Below, one piece after another: positions 7,068-18,928 of a DNA stretch of 64,000 bases. Made by a program: the position numbers and the translations under genes. Position 1 is the stretch's first letter. Every line of letters begins with the position of its first letter. The stretch lies in contig NZ_JABBFR010000001.1 in NCBI RefSeq assembly GCF_018494065.1, forward strand, positions 184,205 to 248,204, in the 5' to 3' direction. The stretch comes from Rosenbergiella gaditana. Lineage in GTDB: Bacteria; Pseudomonadota; Gammaproteobacteria; Enterobacterales; Enterobacteriaceae. The notes under the pieces are model-generated. The model saw nothing but the letters and a program-made list of their open reading frames with translations, had not been told where the DNA came from and ran no database searches.

Positions 7068-9665
7068 ATGGGTAAAGCACTTGTAATAGTGGAGTCACCT
7101 GCAAAGGCCAAAACGATTAATAAATATCTGGGCAGTGGCTACGTTGTCAAATCAAGTGTGGGTCACATTCGTGACTTACCAACAAGTGGTTCGGCAACAA
7201 AAAAAAGTGGGACTACCAGTAAAGCCAAAGGGACCAAAGCGGTTAAAAAGGACGCAACCGAAGCGTTAGTGAACCGTATGGGCGTTGATCCGTGGCACGG
7301 TTGGAAAGCGAATTACCAAATCTTACCGGGCAAAGAGAAAGTAGTGGCTGAGTTACAAGCACTCGCGAAAGATGCTGACCATATTTACCTCGCAACGGAT
7401 TTGGACCGCGAAGGGGAAGCTATTGCGTGGCACTTACGGGAAATTATCGGCGGTGACGATCAACGTTTCAGCCGTGTGGTGTTTAACGAGATTACTAAGA
7501 ACGCTATCCAACAAGCCTTCGAAAAGCCAGGGCAGTTAAATATCGACCGCGTCAATGCCCAACAAGCTCGCCGCTTTATGGACCGCGTTGTGGGCTATAT
7601 GGTCTCCCCATTATTGTGGAAAAAGATAGCGCGTGGCCTTTCTGCTGGTCGTGTGCAGTCTGTCGCGGTACGTTTAGTGGTTGAGCGCGAGCGTGAAATT
7701 AAAGCTTTTGTGCCTCAAGAGTATTGGGAAGTGGATACTACGCTCAACACCCCGAAAGGTGATGAGCTACTGATGCGCGTCACTCATAAACATGACAGTG
7801 CATTTCGTCCAACCAACAAACAAGACGCTGACTCAGCAGTTAAGCTACTTAAAAAAGCACGATTTGAGGTCCTTGACCGCGAAGATAAACCAACGAGTAG
7901 TAAAGCCAGCGCCCCTTTTATCACTTCAACGTTACAACAAGCTGCCAGCACACGGCTTGGCTATGGCGTGAAAAAGACCATGATGTTGGCGCAACGTCTG
8001 TATGAGGGTGGTCACATCACCTATATGCGTACTGACTCAACCAACTTAAGCCAGGACGCGCTGAGTATGGCACGCGACTATATCCAATCAGAATTTGGTG
8101 ATAAGTATTTGCCAGACTCTGCGACCCTTTATTCGAATAAAGAGAATTCCCAAGAAGCTCACGAAGCCATCCGCCCTTCAGACGTTTCAGTTGATGCCGA
8201 TCAGCTTAAAGATATGGAAGCTGACGCACGTAAGTTATATCAACTTATTTGGCGTCAATTCGTTGCCTGTCAGATGACCCACGCCCGTTACGATTCGACG
8301 ACGTTGACGGTTAAAGCGGACGAGTATCTACTCAAGGCGAAAGGACGTACTTTACGTTTTGATGGTTGGACAAAGGTGATGCCAGCCCTGCGTAAAAATG
8401 ATGAAGATATGACGCTTCCTGTCGTGACGGTCGGTGATGCGCTCGATTTACAAGAAGTTTTACCGCGGCAGCTTTTCACCAAGCCACCGGCTCGCTTTAG
8501 TGAAGCGTCATTGGTGCGTGAATTAGAGAAGCGGGGTATTGGTCGACCTTCTACCTATGCGTCAATCATTTCCACCATTCAAGACCGTGGTTACGTACAA
8601 GTCGAGAATCGCCGCTTCTACGCGGAAAAAATGGGCGAGATCGTCACTGATCGCTTGGAAGAGAATTTCCAAGAGTTGATGAATTATGATTTTACCGCGC
8701 GGATGGAAGATAATCTTGACCAAGTCGCCAATGACCAGGCCGAATGGAAAGGGGTACTTGATAATTTCTTCGGTGACTTCACTCAGCAGCTAACCCAAGC
8801 TGAAAAAGATCCGGCAGAAGGGGGAATGCAACCTAACCCAATGGTGCTCACCTCTATCGATTGCCCGACCTGTGAACGCGCTATGGGAATTCGTACCGCC
8901 ACCACTGGCGTCTTTTTAGGGTGTTCAGGCTACGCCTTGCCTCCTAAAGAACGGTGTAAGCAAACTATCAATCTCATTCCTGAAAGCGAAGTGTTGAATA
9001 TCCTCGAAGGGGATGATGCGGAAACTAATGCCTTACGTGCACGCCGTCGCTGTGTTAAATGTGGTACGGCAATGGACAGTTATCTCATCGATGAGAAACG
9101 TAAACTTCATGTGTGTGGTAACAATCCTTCGTGCGACGGTTATGAAGTTGAAGAAGGCGAGTTTCGTATTAAAGGCTATGATGGCCCAATTGTTGAATGC
9201 GACAAATGCGGCAGTGAGATGCATCTAAAATTGGGACGCTTTGGTAAGTACATGGCCTGTACCAATGAAGAGTGTAAAAATACGCGAAAAATTTTACGTA
9301 ACGGAGAGGTGGCGCCACCGAAGGAAGATCCGGTTCCCTTACCTGAATTAGTTTGCGAAAAATCTGAAGCCTATTTTGTATTACGGGATGGGGCATCTGG
9401 AATTTTCCTTGCGGCCAATACTTTCCCTAAATCACGTGAAACACGCGCCCCTCTTATTGAAGAGTTGCAGCGTTTTAAAGAACGTTTACCTGAGAAGTTT
9501 ATTTATTTGACCGAAGCGCCTGCAACGGATCCTCAAGATAATAAAACTCTCGTTAGATACAGCCGTAAAACAAAGCAGCAATATGTCTCTTCTGAAAAAG
9601 AGGGTAAAGCGACCAATTGGACTCTGTTTTATATCAATGGTAAATGGCAAGAAGCTAAAAAGTAA
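7068..9665 (+). CDS. topA: DNA topoisomerase I (TopA)
   Basis: 865 residues, as in E. coli. It relaxes negatively supercoiled DNA by single-strand passage. The TOPRIM domain begins with [16 protein letters not shown] (residues 2-17) and includes the acidic DLDRE motif near 111. The catalytic tyrosine is Tyr319 in ITYMRTDS. The C-terminal third carries three zinc-ribbon repeats (Cys pairs in [17 protein letters not shown] and CDKCGSEM) that bind DNA and RNA polymerase. The lysine-rich insert near 45-65 ([12 protein letters not shown]) is typical of the family. Start ATG follows TAGGTAG. Confidence 0.98.
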   Translation: MGKALVIVESPAKAKTINKYLGSGYVVKSSVGHIRDLPTSGSATKKSGTTSKAKGTKAVKKDATEALVNRMGVDPWHGWKANYQILPGKEKVVAELQALAKDADHIYLATDLDREGEAIAWHLREIIGGDDQRFSRVVFNEITKNAIQQAFEKPGQLNIDRVNAQQARRFMDRVVGYMVSPLLWKKIARGLSAGRVQSVAVRLVVEREREIKAFVPQEYWEVDTTLNTPKGDELLMRVTHKHDSAFRPTNKQDADSAVKLLKKARFEVLDREDKPTSSKASAPFITSTLQQAASTRLGYGVKKTMMLAQRLYEGGHITYMRTDSTNLSQDALSMARDYIQSEFGDKYLPDSATLYSNKENSQEAHEAIRPSDVSVDADQLKDMEADARKLYQLIWRQFVACQMTHARYDSTTLTVKADEYLLKAKGRTLRFDGWTKVMPALRKNDEDMTLPVVTVGDALDLQEVLPRQLFTKPPARFSEASLVRELEKRGIGRPSTYASIISTIQDRGYVQVENRRFYAEKMGEIVTDRLEENFQELMNYDFTARMEDNLDQVANDQAEWKGVLDNFFGDFTQQLTQAEKDPAEGGMQPNPMVLTSIDCPTCERAMGIRTATTGVFLGCSGYALPPKERCKQTINLIPESEVLNILEGDDAETNALRARRRCVKCGTAMDSYLIDEKRKLHVCGNNPSCDGYEVEEGEFRIKGYDGPIVECDKCGSEMHLKLGRFGKYMACTNEECKNTRKILRNGEVAPPKEDPVPLPELVCEKSEAYFVLRDGASGIFLAANTFPKSRETRAPLIEELQRFKERLPEKFIYLTEAPATDPQDNKTLVRYSRKTKQQYVSSEKEGKATNWTLFYINGKWQEAKK

Positions 9666-9672
9666 CCCCTCC

Positions 9673-9697
9673 ACGCACGCCCCACTAGGGCGTGTGT
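9673..9697. terminator. Hairpin between topA and cysB
   Basis: Stem CACGCCC/GGGCGTG with a five-base loop, just after the topA stop; no clear T run, so termination strength is uncertain. Confidence 0.4.
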
Positions 9698-9840
9698 ATC
9701 TCTTCCTGCATGATAAAGCCCTTAAAAGTGTTATAACCCATTATTCTTTCTGTATATAAATAATGTTATGATGGTTATAGAAAGCTACTTTTCTCCCGCT
9801 TCTTTTTGGCCAGCCTAGCCCCTACGTCGTAGCGTGTTAA

Positions 9841-10824
<984 letters not shown>

Positions 10825-10951
10825 GTCACTACATTGATTTATGACTATTCTTCAAGTTAGTAAAGCTAAGCTTGATCACAGTCATGGGCGAGTTGGCAAT
10901 TCCCGCCATACTGCACACCAACGATTAATGAACGTGTGGTATGGAAGAATA

Positions 10952-11092
10952 ATGGATCACCAAATTGAATCACCCATAGCGAAATACGTAACTCAGCGAG
11001 TCTTAGTCAAGACAATCTGGTTACTAAGCTTTGGGTTTTGTATCGGTTTTTGGGCTCTTTGTGGCTACTTATTGTGGAAAGTTTTGCTTTAG
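10952..11092 (+). CDS. ymiA: Small membrane protein in the YmiA position
   Basis: 46 residues from the ATG at 10952, which has a GGAAG site seven bases upstream; a longer frame beginning at 10841 is less likely. The C-terminal half is one hydrophobic segment (WLLSFGFCIGFWALCGYLLW) ending KVLL, the same layout as E. coli YmiA, which lies directly after cysB. Function unknown. The symbol rests on position, size and topology rather than strong sequence identity. Confidence 0.55.
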   Translation: MDHQIESPIAKYVTQRVLVKTIWLLSFGFCIGFWALCGYLLWKVLL

Positions 11093-11192
11093 CAACTCAT
11101 TGCTCGATGAAACAATGACAATTAGAACCGAGTTCCAGTATCAGAACCCAGCTCTTGTGTTAAGCAACCTATCCCAGCAGTTAAGGGCGAGT

Positions 11193-11786
11193 TCACGAAC
11201 GTCCCAGCAAATGCCCTAATTTCTCTGCTTTGGTATCGAGGTAGTGGCTATTTTTAGGATTACGCCCGACTTGAAGAGGAACCCTTTCACTAATTTTAAT
11301 TCCGGCCTCACTGAGTACACTGACTTTCTTCGGATTATTGGTCAGTAAACGGATTTTATCGACACCCAATAGGGTGAGCATATCCGCACAGAAGGAAAAG
11401 TCACGTTGGTCCGGAGCAAAGCCTAAGGCTTCGTTGGCTTCAACCGTATCATAGCCTTTATCCTGTAACGCATAGGCTTTAATTTTATTGAGTAATCCTA
11501 TACCCCGTCCTTCTTGACGATGATAAAGCAAAATCCCTCGTCCTTCTTTTGCAATGGCATCCAGTGCCGACTCAAGTTGAAACCCGCAATCACAACGCAG
11601 ACTGAACAGTGCATCACCCGTTAAACATTCGGAATGAACACGGGTGAGGACTGGTGTATCGCCACTAATATCGCCAAACACTAGTGCTACATGATCTTTT
11701 TGGGTTGAAATTTCTTCAAAGCCAACCATTAGGAACTCGCCCCATTGGGTAGGAAGTTTGGCCTCGGCTATACGTGTTAACTGCAT
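11193..11786 (-). CDS. ribA: GTP cyclohydrolase II (RibA)
   Basis: 197 residues. First step of riboflavin synthesis: GTP to 2,5-diamino-6-ribosylamino-pyrimidinone 5'-phosphate, formate and diphosphate. The zinc ligands Cys54, Cys65 and Cys67 ([11 protein letters not shown] and LRCDCGFQ) sit at the E. coli positions, and the catalytic QEGRGIGL motif is intact. In E. coli acnA lies between cysB and ribA; here the cysB-ymiA side and ribA are only about 100 bases apart, convergent. Confidence 0.97.
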   Translation of the reverse strand: MQLTRIAEAKLPTQWGEFLMVGFEEISTQKDHVALVFGDISGDTPVLTRVHSECLTGDALFSLRCDCGFQLESALDAIAKEGRGILLYHRQEGRGIGLLNKIKAYALQDKGYDTVEANEALGFAPDQRDFSFCADMLTLLGVDKIRLLTNNPKKVSVLSEAGIKISERVPLQVGRNPKNSHYLDTKAEKLGHLLGRS

Positions 11787-11913
11787 TACTTACCCCAGTA
11801 TTTAATTTATACTCAATATCCTCAATGCTTGCCTATATTCTGCCATAGTCACAGCAGAAGTCTGTAAGATGTTAACGAAAAAGCACACCAAGATACTATT
11901 GTAATGAGGAATT

Positions 11914-12630
11914 ATGAGTAAGCAGCTGAAGAACTTAACACTCGGTGCAATACTATTATTACTACCGGCACTATTAGCACTCGTTTGTGGATGGCATTGG
12001 CATGGACAGCAGACCTCAATTACCGCCTATCCCTTTTACCTGTTTACACAAACGGTTACGCGTCCATGGGGTATTGTCACCTCAATACTTTTGGGTCTCC
12101 TGCTCTATCGCAATGCGTTACCGCTAACACGTAACTTAGGTGTGTCACTTCTTTTGATGGTGATTGTTGTATGGGGTGGGCAGGGTATTAAATCTTTATT
12201 AAAACCTTATTTCGCTCAACCGCGACCTTACGTAGTGGCCTTGATGGAAGAGATGCACCAAACCCCGAGCTATTTTTATCAGCAAACGCAGTCTGAGCGT
12301 CAACAGCTTATTCGCGAGGCCAGCACCTTCTGGCCAACCTTACCTGCTTGGCAGCAAGGGCACTGGCTAAAAGAGACAGGGTACTCATTTCCTTCAGGAC
12401 ATAGTTTCTTCGTTGCAAGTTGGCTACTGCTTTTCTACGGCCTACTGAGTATTAAAAAATCTTGGCCGCTGTTAATTATTGTCACGCTGTGGGCATGGGC
12501 GGTGATGTGGAGTAGAATGTTATTAGGTATGCATTGGCCAAGAGATCTCATCGCCTCTGTTGTGATTGCTTGGGGCTTTACATTTTTAGTCTTGGTAATT
12601 TACCACTTCTTTTCGCACCGACGATCATAA
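11914..12630 (+). CDS. pgpB: PgpB-like phosphatidylglycerophosphatase B (PAP2 family)
   Basis: 238 residues with about six hydrophobic segments. The lipid phosphatase motifs are present: KPYFAQPRP (97-105), PSGH (160-163) and GMHWPRD (205-211) with catalytic His163, His207 and Asp211. PgpB removes phosphate from phosphatidylglycerol phosphate, phosphatidate and undecaprenyl pyrophosphate at the periplasmic face of the inner membrane, so it serves both phospholipid and peptidoglycan carrier turnover. It is divergent from ribA and upstream of lapAB, as in E. coli. Confidence 0.92.
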   Translation: MSKQLKNLTLGAILLLLPALLALVCGWHWHGQQTSITAYPFYLFTQTVTRPWGIVTSILLGLLLYRNALPLTRNLGVSLLLMVIVVWGGQGIKSLLKPYFAQPRPYVVALMEEMHQTPSYFYQQTQSERQQLIREASTFWPTLPAWQQGHWLKETGYSFPSGHSFFVASWLLLFYGLLSIKKSWPLLIIVTLWAWAVMWSRMLLGMHWPRDLIASVVIAWGFTFLVLVIYHFFSHRRS

Positions 12631-12764
12631 AGTGGTTTTTTTACCAATATCGATTGTAAAAGCGTGAATGATCCCCATACTATAAGCAGTAATTGGTAAA
12701 ATTTTTTTAATACAATTTGATTAAATAGTTGGTTTGTTGGACCAACGGTTTGAAGGGATGCCAA

Positions 12765-13034
12765 GTGAAATTTAAATATTTGCTATTATTTATCGTCGTT
12801 CTATTTATTTTTATTGTCTCTTTTACCCTTGGGGCGAAAAATGAACAAATAGTGACCTTCAACTTTTTAGTGGCTGAAGGGACATTCAGATTATCGACAC
12901 TTCTGGCTTCTTTATTTGGTATCGGCTTCCTTTTAGGATGGGCGATATGTGGTCTGTTTTGGTTACGAGCCCGTGTTGCCTTAGCTCATGCGAAAAACAA
13001 AGTTATCAAACTTGAACAACAGCTCACTAAGTAG
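12765..13034 (+). CDS. lapA: LapA (YciS), inner-membrane LPS assembly protein
   Basis: 89 residues from a GTG start at 12765; the preceding GAAGGGA site decides against the ATG at 12729. Two transmembrane segments (about 3-22 and 43-63) are joined by the family motif LGAKNEQIVTFNFLVAEG. The C-terminus is a short coiled coil. LapA is the small partner of LapB and is encoded just upstream of it. Its exact role in lipopolysaccharide assembly is unclear. Confidence 0.9.
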   Translation: MKFKYLLLFIVVLFIFIVSFTLGAKNEQIVTFNFLVAEGTFRLSTLLASLFGIGFLLGWAICGLFWLRARVALAHAKNKVIKLEQQLTK

Positions 13035-13078
13035 CGATAGTCGTATGTTCGTTAAGCCACTCTACCTAGGATCATACG

Positions 13079-14245
13079 ATGCTTGAGTTGTTGTTCCTGC
13101 TATTGCCTGTCGCAGCCGCCTATGGTTGGTATATGGGGAGAAGGAGTGCGCAGCAGGGTAAGCAACAAGAGGCTAATCGTCTGTCTCGTGAATATGTGAC
13201 AGGTGTCAACTTTTTGCTCTCCAATCAACAAGACAAAGCCGTTGACCTCTTCTTAGATATGCTTAAAGAAGATGCGACAGAGATCGAAGCCCACTTAACC
13301 TTGGGTAATCTCTTTCGCTCACGTGGTGAAGTTGACCGGGCAATAAGAATTCACCAATCCTTAATAGAAAGTACCTCTCTTGATTATGATCAACGATTGC
13401 TTGCTACTCAACAATTGGGGCGAGACTATATGGCAGCGGGGCTTTACGACCGTGCCGAGTCGATGTCTAAGCAATTGATCAATGAAAATGATTTTAAAGT
13501 TAGTGCATTAAAACAACTCCTCTCTATTTACCAATTGACTAGCGATTGGCAGCAATCTATTGATACCGCAGAAAAACTGGCACGTGCTGATAAATCACCA
13601 CAAGGGACCAATATCGCTCATTTCTATTGTGAATTAGCACTTCAAGCAATGGCTGGGGATGACTTAGAAAGGGCATTGACCTTATTACGTAAAGCCGAAT
13701 CGGCAGATAAGAACTGTGCGCGTGTTTCTATTATGTTTGGTAGGGTATGGACGGCCAAAGAAGAGCCAGAGAAAGCGGTCCAAGTTCTACAAAAAGTCCC
13801 AGAACAGGACCCAGAGATGATTAGCGAGGTACTGCCGTTAATCAAAGAGTCCTATCAACGGTTAGAGGATATGAGTCAATGGCGACTATTTTTAGAAAAA
13901 TGTGTGGCGAAACATCGAGGGAGTATGGCGGAACTCTACTTAGCTGAAGAGATCGAATCTCATCAGGGACTTGAGCCGGCTCAACATTTTCTCGAAGCAC
14001 AACTCCATTCCGCACCAACCTTGTATGGCTTCCATCGATTAGTTAACTACTACTTGGAAGGTACTCAAGATGGCCGAGCTAAAGAGAGTCTAGCGGTACT
14101 GCGAGATATGGTGGGTGAACAGTTACGTTTAAAACCCCGGTATCGTTGTCAAAAATGTGGGTTTACTGCTCATGCTATTTATTGGCATTGCCCATCTTGT
14201 AAAAGCTGGTCGACAATAAAACCGATGAGAGGTTTGGACTCATAA
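13079..14245 (+). CDS. lapB: LapB (YciM), regulator of LpxC degradation
   Basis: 388 residues. An N-terminal transmembrane anchor (about 1-18) is followed by many TPR helices (about 35-340) and a C-terminal rubredoxin-type metal site with Cys357, Cys360, Cys371 and Cys374. LapB recruits LpxC to the FtsH protease and so balances lipopolysaccharide and phospholipid synthesis. The gene is 44 bases after lapA and is followed by pyrF, the usual order. Confidence 0.96.
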   Translation: MLELLFLLLPVAAAYGWYMGRRSAQQGKQQEANRLSREYVTGVNFLLSNQQDKAVDLFLDMLKEDATEIEAHLTLGNLFRSRGEVDRAIRIHQSLIESTSLDYDQRLLATQQLGRDYMAAGLYDRAESMSKQLINENDFKVSALKQLLSIYQLTSDWQQSIDTAEKLARADKSPQGTNIAHFYCELALQAMAGDDLERALTLLRKAESADKNCARVSIMFGRVWTAKEEPEKAVQVLQKVPEQDPEMISEVLPLIKESYQRLEDMSQWRLFLEKCVAKHRGSMAELYLAEEIESHQGLEPAQHFLEAQLHSAPTLYGFHRLVNYYLEGTQDGRAKESLAVLRDMVGEQLRLKPRYRCQKCGFTAHAIYWHCPSCKSWSTIKPMRGLDS

Positions 14246-14373
14246 AAAAGATACACATTAGTTACAACATACTATTGAAGTTTCAAAAACAGCGATACTT
14301 TGGCATTGTCACCGATTTAGTTAAGCAGGTAAAATGGAAGGGAATTGGTTGCCTCCCTACTGTAAGGAATAAT

Positions 14374-15081
14374 ATGTCTGTATCTTCACCCGTGATTGTG
14401 GCTTTCGACTTCGACAATTTGAATTCTGCCTTGGCTTTGGCCGATCGAATCGACCCTAAAAGTTGTCGTTTGAAGATTGGTAAAGAGATGTTCACACGTT
14501 TCGGACCAGAAGTCATTCATGCCTTACATAGTCGTAATTTTGAGCTGTTTCTTGACTTAAAGTTCCACGATATTCCTAACACCGTTGCCAAAGCGGTGAC
14601 TGCTGCCGCAGACCTTGGGGTATGGATGGTTAACGTACATGCTGGAGGGGGAGCTCGGATGATGGAAGCTGCCAAACATGCACTGGATAAATATGGTAAT
14701 GAAGCACCTCACCTTATTGCTGTCACCGTATTAACGAGTATGGACCAATCTGATCTCCATGGCCTAGGCATTCAAGATACCCCATCACAGCATGCTGCCA
14801 AATTAGCGAGTCTTGCAAAATCCTGTGGCGTAGCAGGGGTCGTCTGCTCTGCACAGGAAGCGGTACAGTTTAAGCAGACGCTGGGTAAAGAGTTTCTTCT
14901 TGTCACGCCAGGTATTCGTCCTGCAGGCAGTGAACAAGGCGACCAGCGCCGTATTATGACTCCGGTCGACGCGGTTAATGCTGGTGTTGATTACATGGTT
15001 ATCGGTCGTCCCATCACTCAGTCAGCTAACCCAGAGCATACTCTTAAAACGATTTTACGCTCGTTGGAGGCACTAGCATGA
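14374..15081 (+). CDS. pyrF: Orotidine 5'-phosphate decarboxylase (PyrF)
   Basis: 235 residues from the ATG at 14374, preceded by TAAGGA; an in-frame TTG at 14275 would add residues with no homology. Final step of UMP synthesis. The catalytic DxKxxD array is [10 protein letters not shown] (Asp61, Lys63, Asp66), and PGIRPAG near 190 is the phosphate-binding loop. Overlaps yciH by four bases (ATGA), so the two are translated together. Confidence 0.97.
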   Translation: MSVSSPVIVAFDFDNLNSALALADRIDPKSCRLKIGKEMFTRFGPEVIHALHSRNFELFLDLKFHDIPNTVAKAVTAAADLGVWMVNVHAGGGARMMEAAKHALDKYGNEAPHLIAVTVLTSMDQSDLHGLGIQDTPSQHAAKLASLAKSCGVAGVVCSAQEAVQFKQTLGKEFLLVTPGIRPAGSEQGDQRRIMTPVDAVNAGVDYMVIGRPITQSANPEHTLKTILRSLEALA

Positions 15082-15401
15082 AAGATGATGCACCATTAGT
15101 CTATTCGACTGAGGGGGGAAGGATTACACCACCAAAAGAAGCAATTTCTCGTCCAAAAGGGGATGGTATTGTTCGCCTTAGCCGTCAAACCAGCGGACGT
15201 AAAGGTAAAGGTGTTTGCATCATTACAGGTCTTGATTTAGAGGATACAGCCCTTAGCCAACTCGCCGCAGAGCTCAAAAAAAAATGTGGGTGTGGGGGGA
15301 CAGTAAGTGAGGGGAGTATTGAAATTCAGGGTGACAAACGTGATTTTCTTAAAAACTATTTAGAAGGGAAGGGTTTTCACGTGAAGCTTGCTGGGGGGTA
15401 A
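15078..15401 (+). CDS. yciH: YciH, SUI1/eIF1-family translation factor
   Basis: 107 residues. The SUI1 fold is shown by [25 protein letters not shown] and the C-terminal [15 protein letters not shown]. YciH is the bacterial relative of eukaryotic initiation factor eIF1 and can influence initiation fidelity in vitro. ATG overlaps the pyrF stop. Confidence 0.95.
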   Translation: MKDDAPLVYSTEGGRITPPKEAISRPKGDGIVRLSRQTSGRKGKGVCIITGLDLEDTALSQLAAELKKKCGCGGTVSEGSIEIQGDKRDFLKNYLEGKGFHVKLAGG

Positions 15402-15415
15402 TCCTCGTACGAGAG

Positions 15416-15433
15416 GCCGGTGCGAACACCGGC
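15416..15433. terminator. Hairpin between convergent yciH and osmB
   Basis: Stem GCCGGTG/CACCGGC closed by a CGAA tetraloop; short T-rich tail on the plus side. Confidence 0.55.
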
Positions 15434-15438
15434 TTCAC

Positions 15439-15657
15439 TTAATTACCTGACTGATGTCCTATCACACCGCCTAACGCAGCGCCACCGAGCGTACCTAGCC
15501 CATCACCATGGGTTAATACTGAGCCACCAATGGCACCAATCCCTGCGCCGATAGCAGTATTTCGGTTTCTTTTAGACCAGTTGGAACAACCACTTAAAAC
15601 TGTCACTAGCGTTAATGCAATAACTGCTTTGACCATTGTTTTATTATTAAGTGTCAT
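15439..15657 (-). CDS. osmB: OsmB, osmotically inducible lipoprotein
   Basis: 72 residues from the ATG at 15657, which follows CAAGGAGAA; an upstream in-frame start at 15702 gives a non-homologous extension. Signal peptide with lipobox LSGC (Cys24). The mature part holds the family motif CSNWSKRNRNTAIGAG and a glycine-rich GGxxxGxxxG segment (glycine zipper) ending GGVIGHQSGN. An outer-membrane lipoprotein induced by osmotic and envelope stress in E. coli. Confidence 0.92.
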   Translation of the reverse strand: MTLNNKTMVKAVIALTLVTVLSGCSNWSKRNRNTAIGAGIGAIGGSVLTHGDGLGTLGGAALGGVIGHQSGN

Positions 15658-15884
15658 AAATTCTCCTTGTTGAACAGTTACTATCCAACGTAATCCATCC
15701 AACTAAATCAGACTGTTAGTTATATGGGATTTAATAGCAAGTATCAAGGATTTTAATTTGTATACAATCTAAATTATAGGTGAATTCTCTTATATATTGA
15801 GGTGCTGACCTAATTTTACAATTAATCGCTATTTACCCTCTTGTTATCAGGATATGTGTACCATGAAATACTTTATTTAACGGT

Positions 15885-15911
15885 AAAAAAACCACCCTGT
15901 AGGGTGGTTGA
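15885..15911 (-). terminator. Terminator after rnb
   Basis: Perfect stem AACCACCCT/AGGGTGGTT with a short loop followed on the minus strand by seven T. Confidence 0.85.
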
Positions 15912-15927
15912 GAATTTTACAAAGCTA

Positions 15928-17862
15928 TTATGCGATAGGTCGAGCGACAACGGATCGCGTCTCCATTCTCACTTCGGCGATGGTTACCTCAATGATATCA
16001 GTCACTCGATAACGCTCTTCACCTTTGACCAGCGCGGTACCAAGTTCTTGGCTACAGACCAGCTCATCACGAACAGCGTGAATAAATGGAGCAGGAATAA
16101 AGGCCACAGCACCGTTATCGACTAGGCGGATACGCATTCCACCACGGCTAATATCGATAATTTCAGCACTAAACTTCTGTTCGGTCCCTGCAAAGGGTAC
16201 TAAATACCGTGCATAGAGCCAATCACCTACATCACGCTCAGCCATACGATGCTGACGACGACGCTCAGACATGCGCAGGGTTAAGGCGTCTTCAGGCTTG
16301 CTATCTTGTTGTTTTAGGATAATTGACTTCAGAAGACGGTGGTTAACCATATCGCCATATTTACGAATAGGCGAAGTCCAGGTTGCGTAAGCGTCTAGCC
16401 CTAATCCAAAATGTGGGCCTGCTGCAGTCCCAATTTCTGCAAAAGACTGGAAGCGACGAATACGACTATCTAAATATTGTGTCGGCTCTTCATCTAAACG
16501 GCGGCGTAAGACTTTAAAGCCTTCTAACGTGGCAATCGACGCAGCTTCAACGGTGATGCCGTGATTAGCAAGAATAGCGCTCGCTTGCTCAGCATTTTGT
16601 TCATCAAAGCCACTATGTAGGTTGTAAATACCAAATCCAAGTTGATCCCGAAGGACTTCACCCGCCACGATATTAGCAGTGATCATGGCCTCTTCAACCA
16701 TTTTATTGGCGACCCTACGCTGCTCAGTAATGATTTCTAAGACTTCACCTTTCTCGCCCAAGACAAAGCGATAATCAGGGCGGTCGCGGAATACTAGCGC
16801 ATGCGTCTTACGCCATTGATGGCGTGTGGTGCAGAAGTTTTGCAACAAGGTAATTTGTTGTGCAATGGCTTCACTTTCTGGTTGCCACTCACCGGTATTT
16901 TCCAGCCAGTTTGATACGTTATCGTAGACGAGCTTCGCTTTCGACTCAATCCAAGCTGCATAGAATTCTGGTGTGCCAACCACAGCGCCTTCGCTATCGA
17001 TAGTGATATCGCAGGCTAAAACAGGTCTTTTAACGTTAGGGCGTAACGAGCATAAATTATCAGAAAGCTCACGCGGTAACATTGGGATATTGAAACCCGG
17101 GAGATAGTTTGTGAAAGCTCGTTCGGCCGCAATGTCGTCTAAAGGGGTGTTAGGTACCACCCACGCGGTAGGATCGGCAATCGCGACAGTCAAGCATAGC
17201 TTTCCATCGTCGAGTTGTCGTGTAAACAATGCGTCATCCATATCTTCAGTAGACGCACTATCGATCGTCACAAAATCAAATGCCGTCAGATCACGACGTT
17301 CGAGGGTCTCCGGCTGAAACTCTGGAAGATCGGCTTCAGGAGCACTGCGTCCTAAGTTATGACGTGACAGTGTCACCCACCATGGAGCAAGATGATCTTC
17401 ACCAAAGGTAATGAATTCTGTTAGTTCTGCATAAAACCCACGATCTCCCTTAAGAGGGTGGCGTTTCATCTCGGCAACCGCCCAATCGCCCGCGACAAAA
17501 TCGTGATCAACATCACGTGCTGGACGGCATTGGATGGCATCCTTTAATAATGGATGGTCAGGAATAATGGATAACCGGTCATCTTTTTTCTGAACTCTTC
17601 CCACGAAACGACTGAGGAAGGGTTCAATCAGTTTCTCTGGCTCGGCGCTTTCTTTATCTTTGTTTGTTTGGATCACCGCGCTAATTTTATCGCCATGCAT
17701 CACTTTTTTCATTTGTGGTGGGGGAATAAAATAGCTTTTTTGGCCTTCAACTTCTAAGAAGCCGAACCCTTTATCGGTTCCTTTGACCTCACCTTCAACG
17801 CGTGGGGTCTTCTCATGCAGTGTCTGTTTTAGCTGCGCCAGCAGCGGATTATCTTGAAGCAT
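15928..17862 (-). CDS. rnb: Ribonuclease II (Rnb)
   Basis: 644 residues, exactly as in E. coli. A processive 3' to 5' exoribonuclease of mRNA decay. Two cold-shock domains fill about residues 1-180, the RNB catalytic domain carries Asp201, Asp207, Asp209 and Asp210 ([12 protein letters not shown]), and an S1 domain ends the protein (about 555-640). Own terminator downstream. Confidence 0.98.
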   Translation of the reverse strand: MLQDNPLLAQLKQTLHEKTPRVEGEVKGTDKGFGFLEVEGQKSYFIPPPQMKKVMHGDKISAVIQTNKDKESAEPEKLIEPFLSRFVGRVQKKDDRLSIIPDHPLLKDAIQCRPARDVDHDFVAGDWAVAEMKRHPLKGDRGFYAELTEFITFGEDHLAPWWVTLSRHNLGRSAPEADLPEFQPETLERRDLTAFDFVTIDSASTEDMDDALFTRQLDDGKLCLTVAIADPTAWVVPNTPLDDIAAERAFTNYLPGFNIPMLPRELSDNLCSLRPNVKRPVLACDITIDSEGAVVGTPEFYAAWIESKAKLVYDNVSNWLENTGEWQPESEAIAQQITLLQNFCTTRHQWRKTHALVFRDRPDYRFVLGEKGEVLEIITEQRRVANKMVEEAMITANIVAGEVLRDQLGFGIYNLHSGFDEQNAEQASAILANHGITVEAASIATLEGFKVLRRRLDEEPTQYLDSRIRRFQSFAEIGTAAGPHFGLGLDAYATWTSPIRKYGDMVNHRLLKSIILKQQDSKPEDALTLRMSERRRQHRMAERDVGDWLYARYLVPFAGTEQKFSAEIIDISRGGMRIRLVDNGAVAFIPAPFIHAVRDELVCSQELGTALVKGEERYRVTDIIEVTIAEVRMETRSVVARPIA

Positions 17863-17974
17863 AATTTTCAGTCATCAGTGGCTAATTGGCGGCAATCAGT
17901 TTTACGCGAATCGGTACGCTGCGGCAAGACATTAATCGCGCAATTAGCGAGTGGGAGTGGAATGACAGGAGGAA

Positions 17975-18003
17975 TTAGGCAGGTACTGAGCATACCTGCC
18001 TAA
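17975..18003 (-). terminator. Hairpin after fabI
   Basis: Eleven-base stem TTAGGCAGGTA/TACCTGCCTAA with a seven-base loop downstream of the fabI stop on the minus strand; only a weak T tail. Confidence 0.55.
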
Positions 18004-18008
18004 AGATA

Positions 18009-18797
18009 TTATTTCAGTTCTAATTCATTCATTGCGGCAATGCTAAAACCACCATCAACGTGAACGATTTCACCGGTGATCCCGCCGGCCAGATCAGAAC
18101 ATAAGAAGGCCGCTGAGTTACCGACATCTTCGATAGTAACGGTACGACGGATTGGTGTTACTGCTTCGCAATGTGACAACATCTTACGGAAATCTTTGAT
18201 CCCTGATGCGGCCAGAGTACGGATTGGACCCGCCGAGACAGCATTGACACGTACGCTGTCAGGGCCCATCGCGTTAGCCATGTAACGCACGTTAGCTTCT
18301 AAAGATGCTTTCGCTAAGCCCATTACGTTGTAGTTAGGGATTGCGCGCTCAGCACCCAAGTATGACAGGGTCAGCAAAGCAGCATTAGGATTTAGCATTT
18401 CACGGCACTCTTTTGCCATCGCAACAAAGCTATACGCGCTGATGTCATGAGCAATTTTGAATCCTTCGCGAGTCACTGCATTCACATAGTCGCCATCTAA
18501 TTGGTCTGCTGGAGCAAAACCAATTGAATGAACAAAACCATCAAACTTAGGCCAGGTTTTCGCTAATTCAGCGAACAGTGTTTTGATGCTTTCGTCTTCA
18601 GCAACATCACATGGCAGGACGATATCAGAACCGACTTCTTTAGCGAATTCTTCAACACGACCTTTAAGTTTGTCATTTTGATAGGTGAAAGCTAATTCTG
18701 CGCCTTGTTTGTGCATCGCTTGTGCGATGCCCCAAGCGATAGATAACTTGCTTGCTACACCTGTAATAAGAATGCGTTTACCTGAAAGAAAACCCAT
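18009..18797 (-). CDS. fabI: Enoyl-ACP reductase FabI
   Basis: 262 residues, the E. coli length. NADH-dependent reduction of trans-2-enoyl-ACP, last step of each fatty acid elongation round. The SDR-like catalytic residues Tyr146, Tyr156 and Lys163 ([20 protein letters not shown]) and the glycine-rich [13 protein letters not shown] loop are intact. Gly93 in HSIGFAP, the position altered in classical diazaborine/triclosan resistance, is wild type. Confidence 0.98.
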   Translation of the reverse strand: MGFLSGKRILITGVASKLSIAWGIAQAMHKQGAELAFTYQNDKLKGRVEEFAKEVGSDIVLPCDVAEDESIKTLFAELAKTWPKFDGFVHSIGFAPADQLDGDYVNAVTREGFKIAHDISAYSFVAMAKECREMLNPNAALLTLSYLGAERAIPNYNVMGLAKASLEANVRYMANAMGPDSVRVNAVSAGPIRTLAASGIKDFRKMLSHCEAVTPIRRTVTIEDVGNSAAFLCSDLAGGITGEIVHVDGGFSIAAMNELELK

Positions 18798-18928
18798 AAT
18801 TTTGATCCCTTAACTATCAGTATTGTTAGCAGATACTGTCTCTGCGATAAAGTTGGCGCGATTCTAACACGACTTTTCTTCGATAGGCTAATTTGGCGAG
18901 ATTTACGGCGAAAATATAGACAGATTGC

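Noticed and set aside
11115..11219. Possible 34-residue gene after ymiA (MTIRTEFQYQNPALVLSNLS...)
   Set aside because: Lies where E. coli has yciX, but no clear ribosome site or recognised similarity, and it overlaps the 3' end of ribA.
12728..12746. GTTGG/CCAAC hairpin before lapA as a riboswitch
   Set aside because: Short, isolated stem with no conserved aptamer features.
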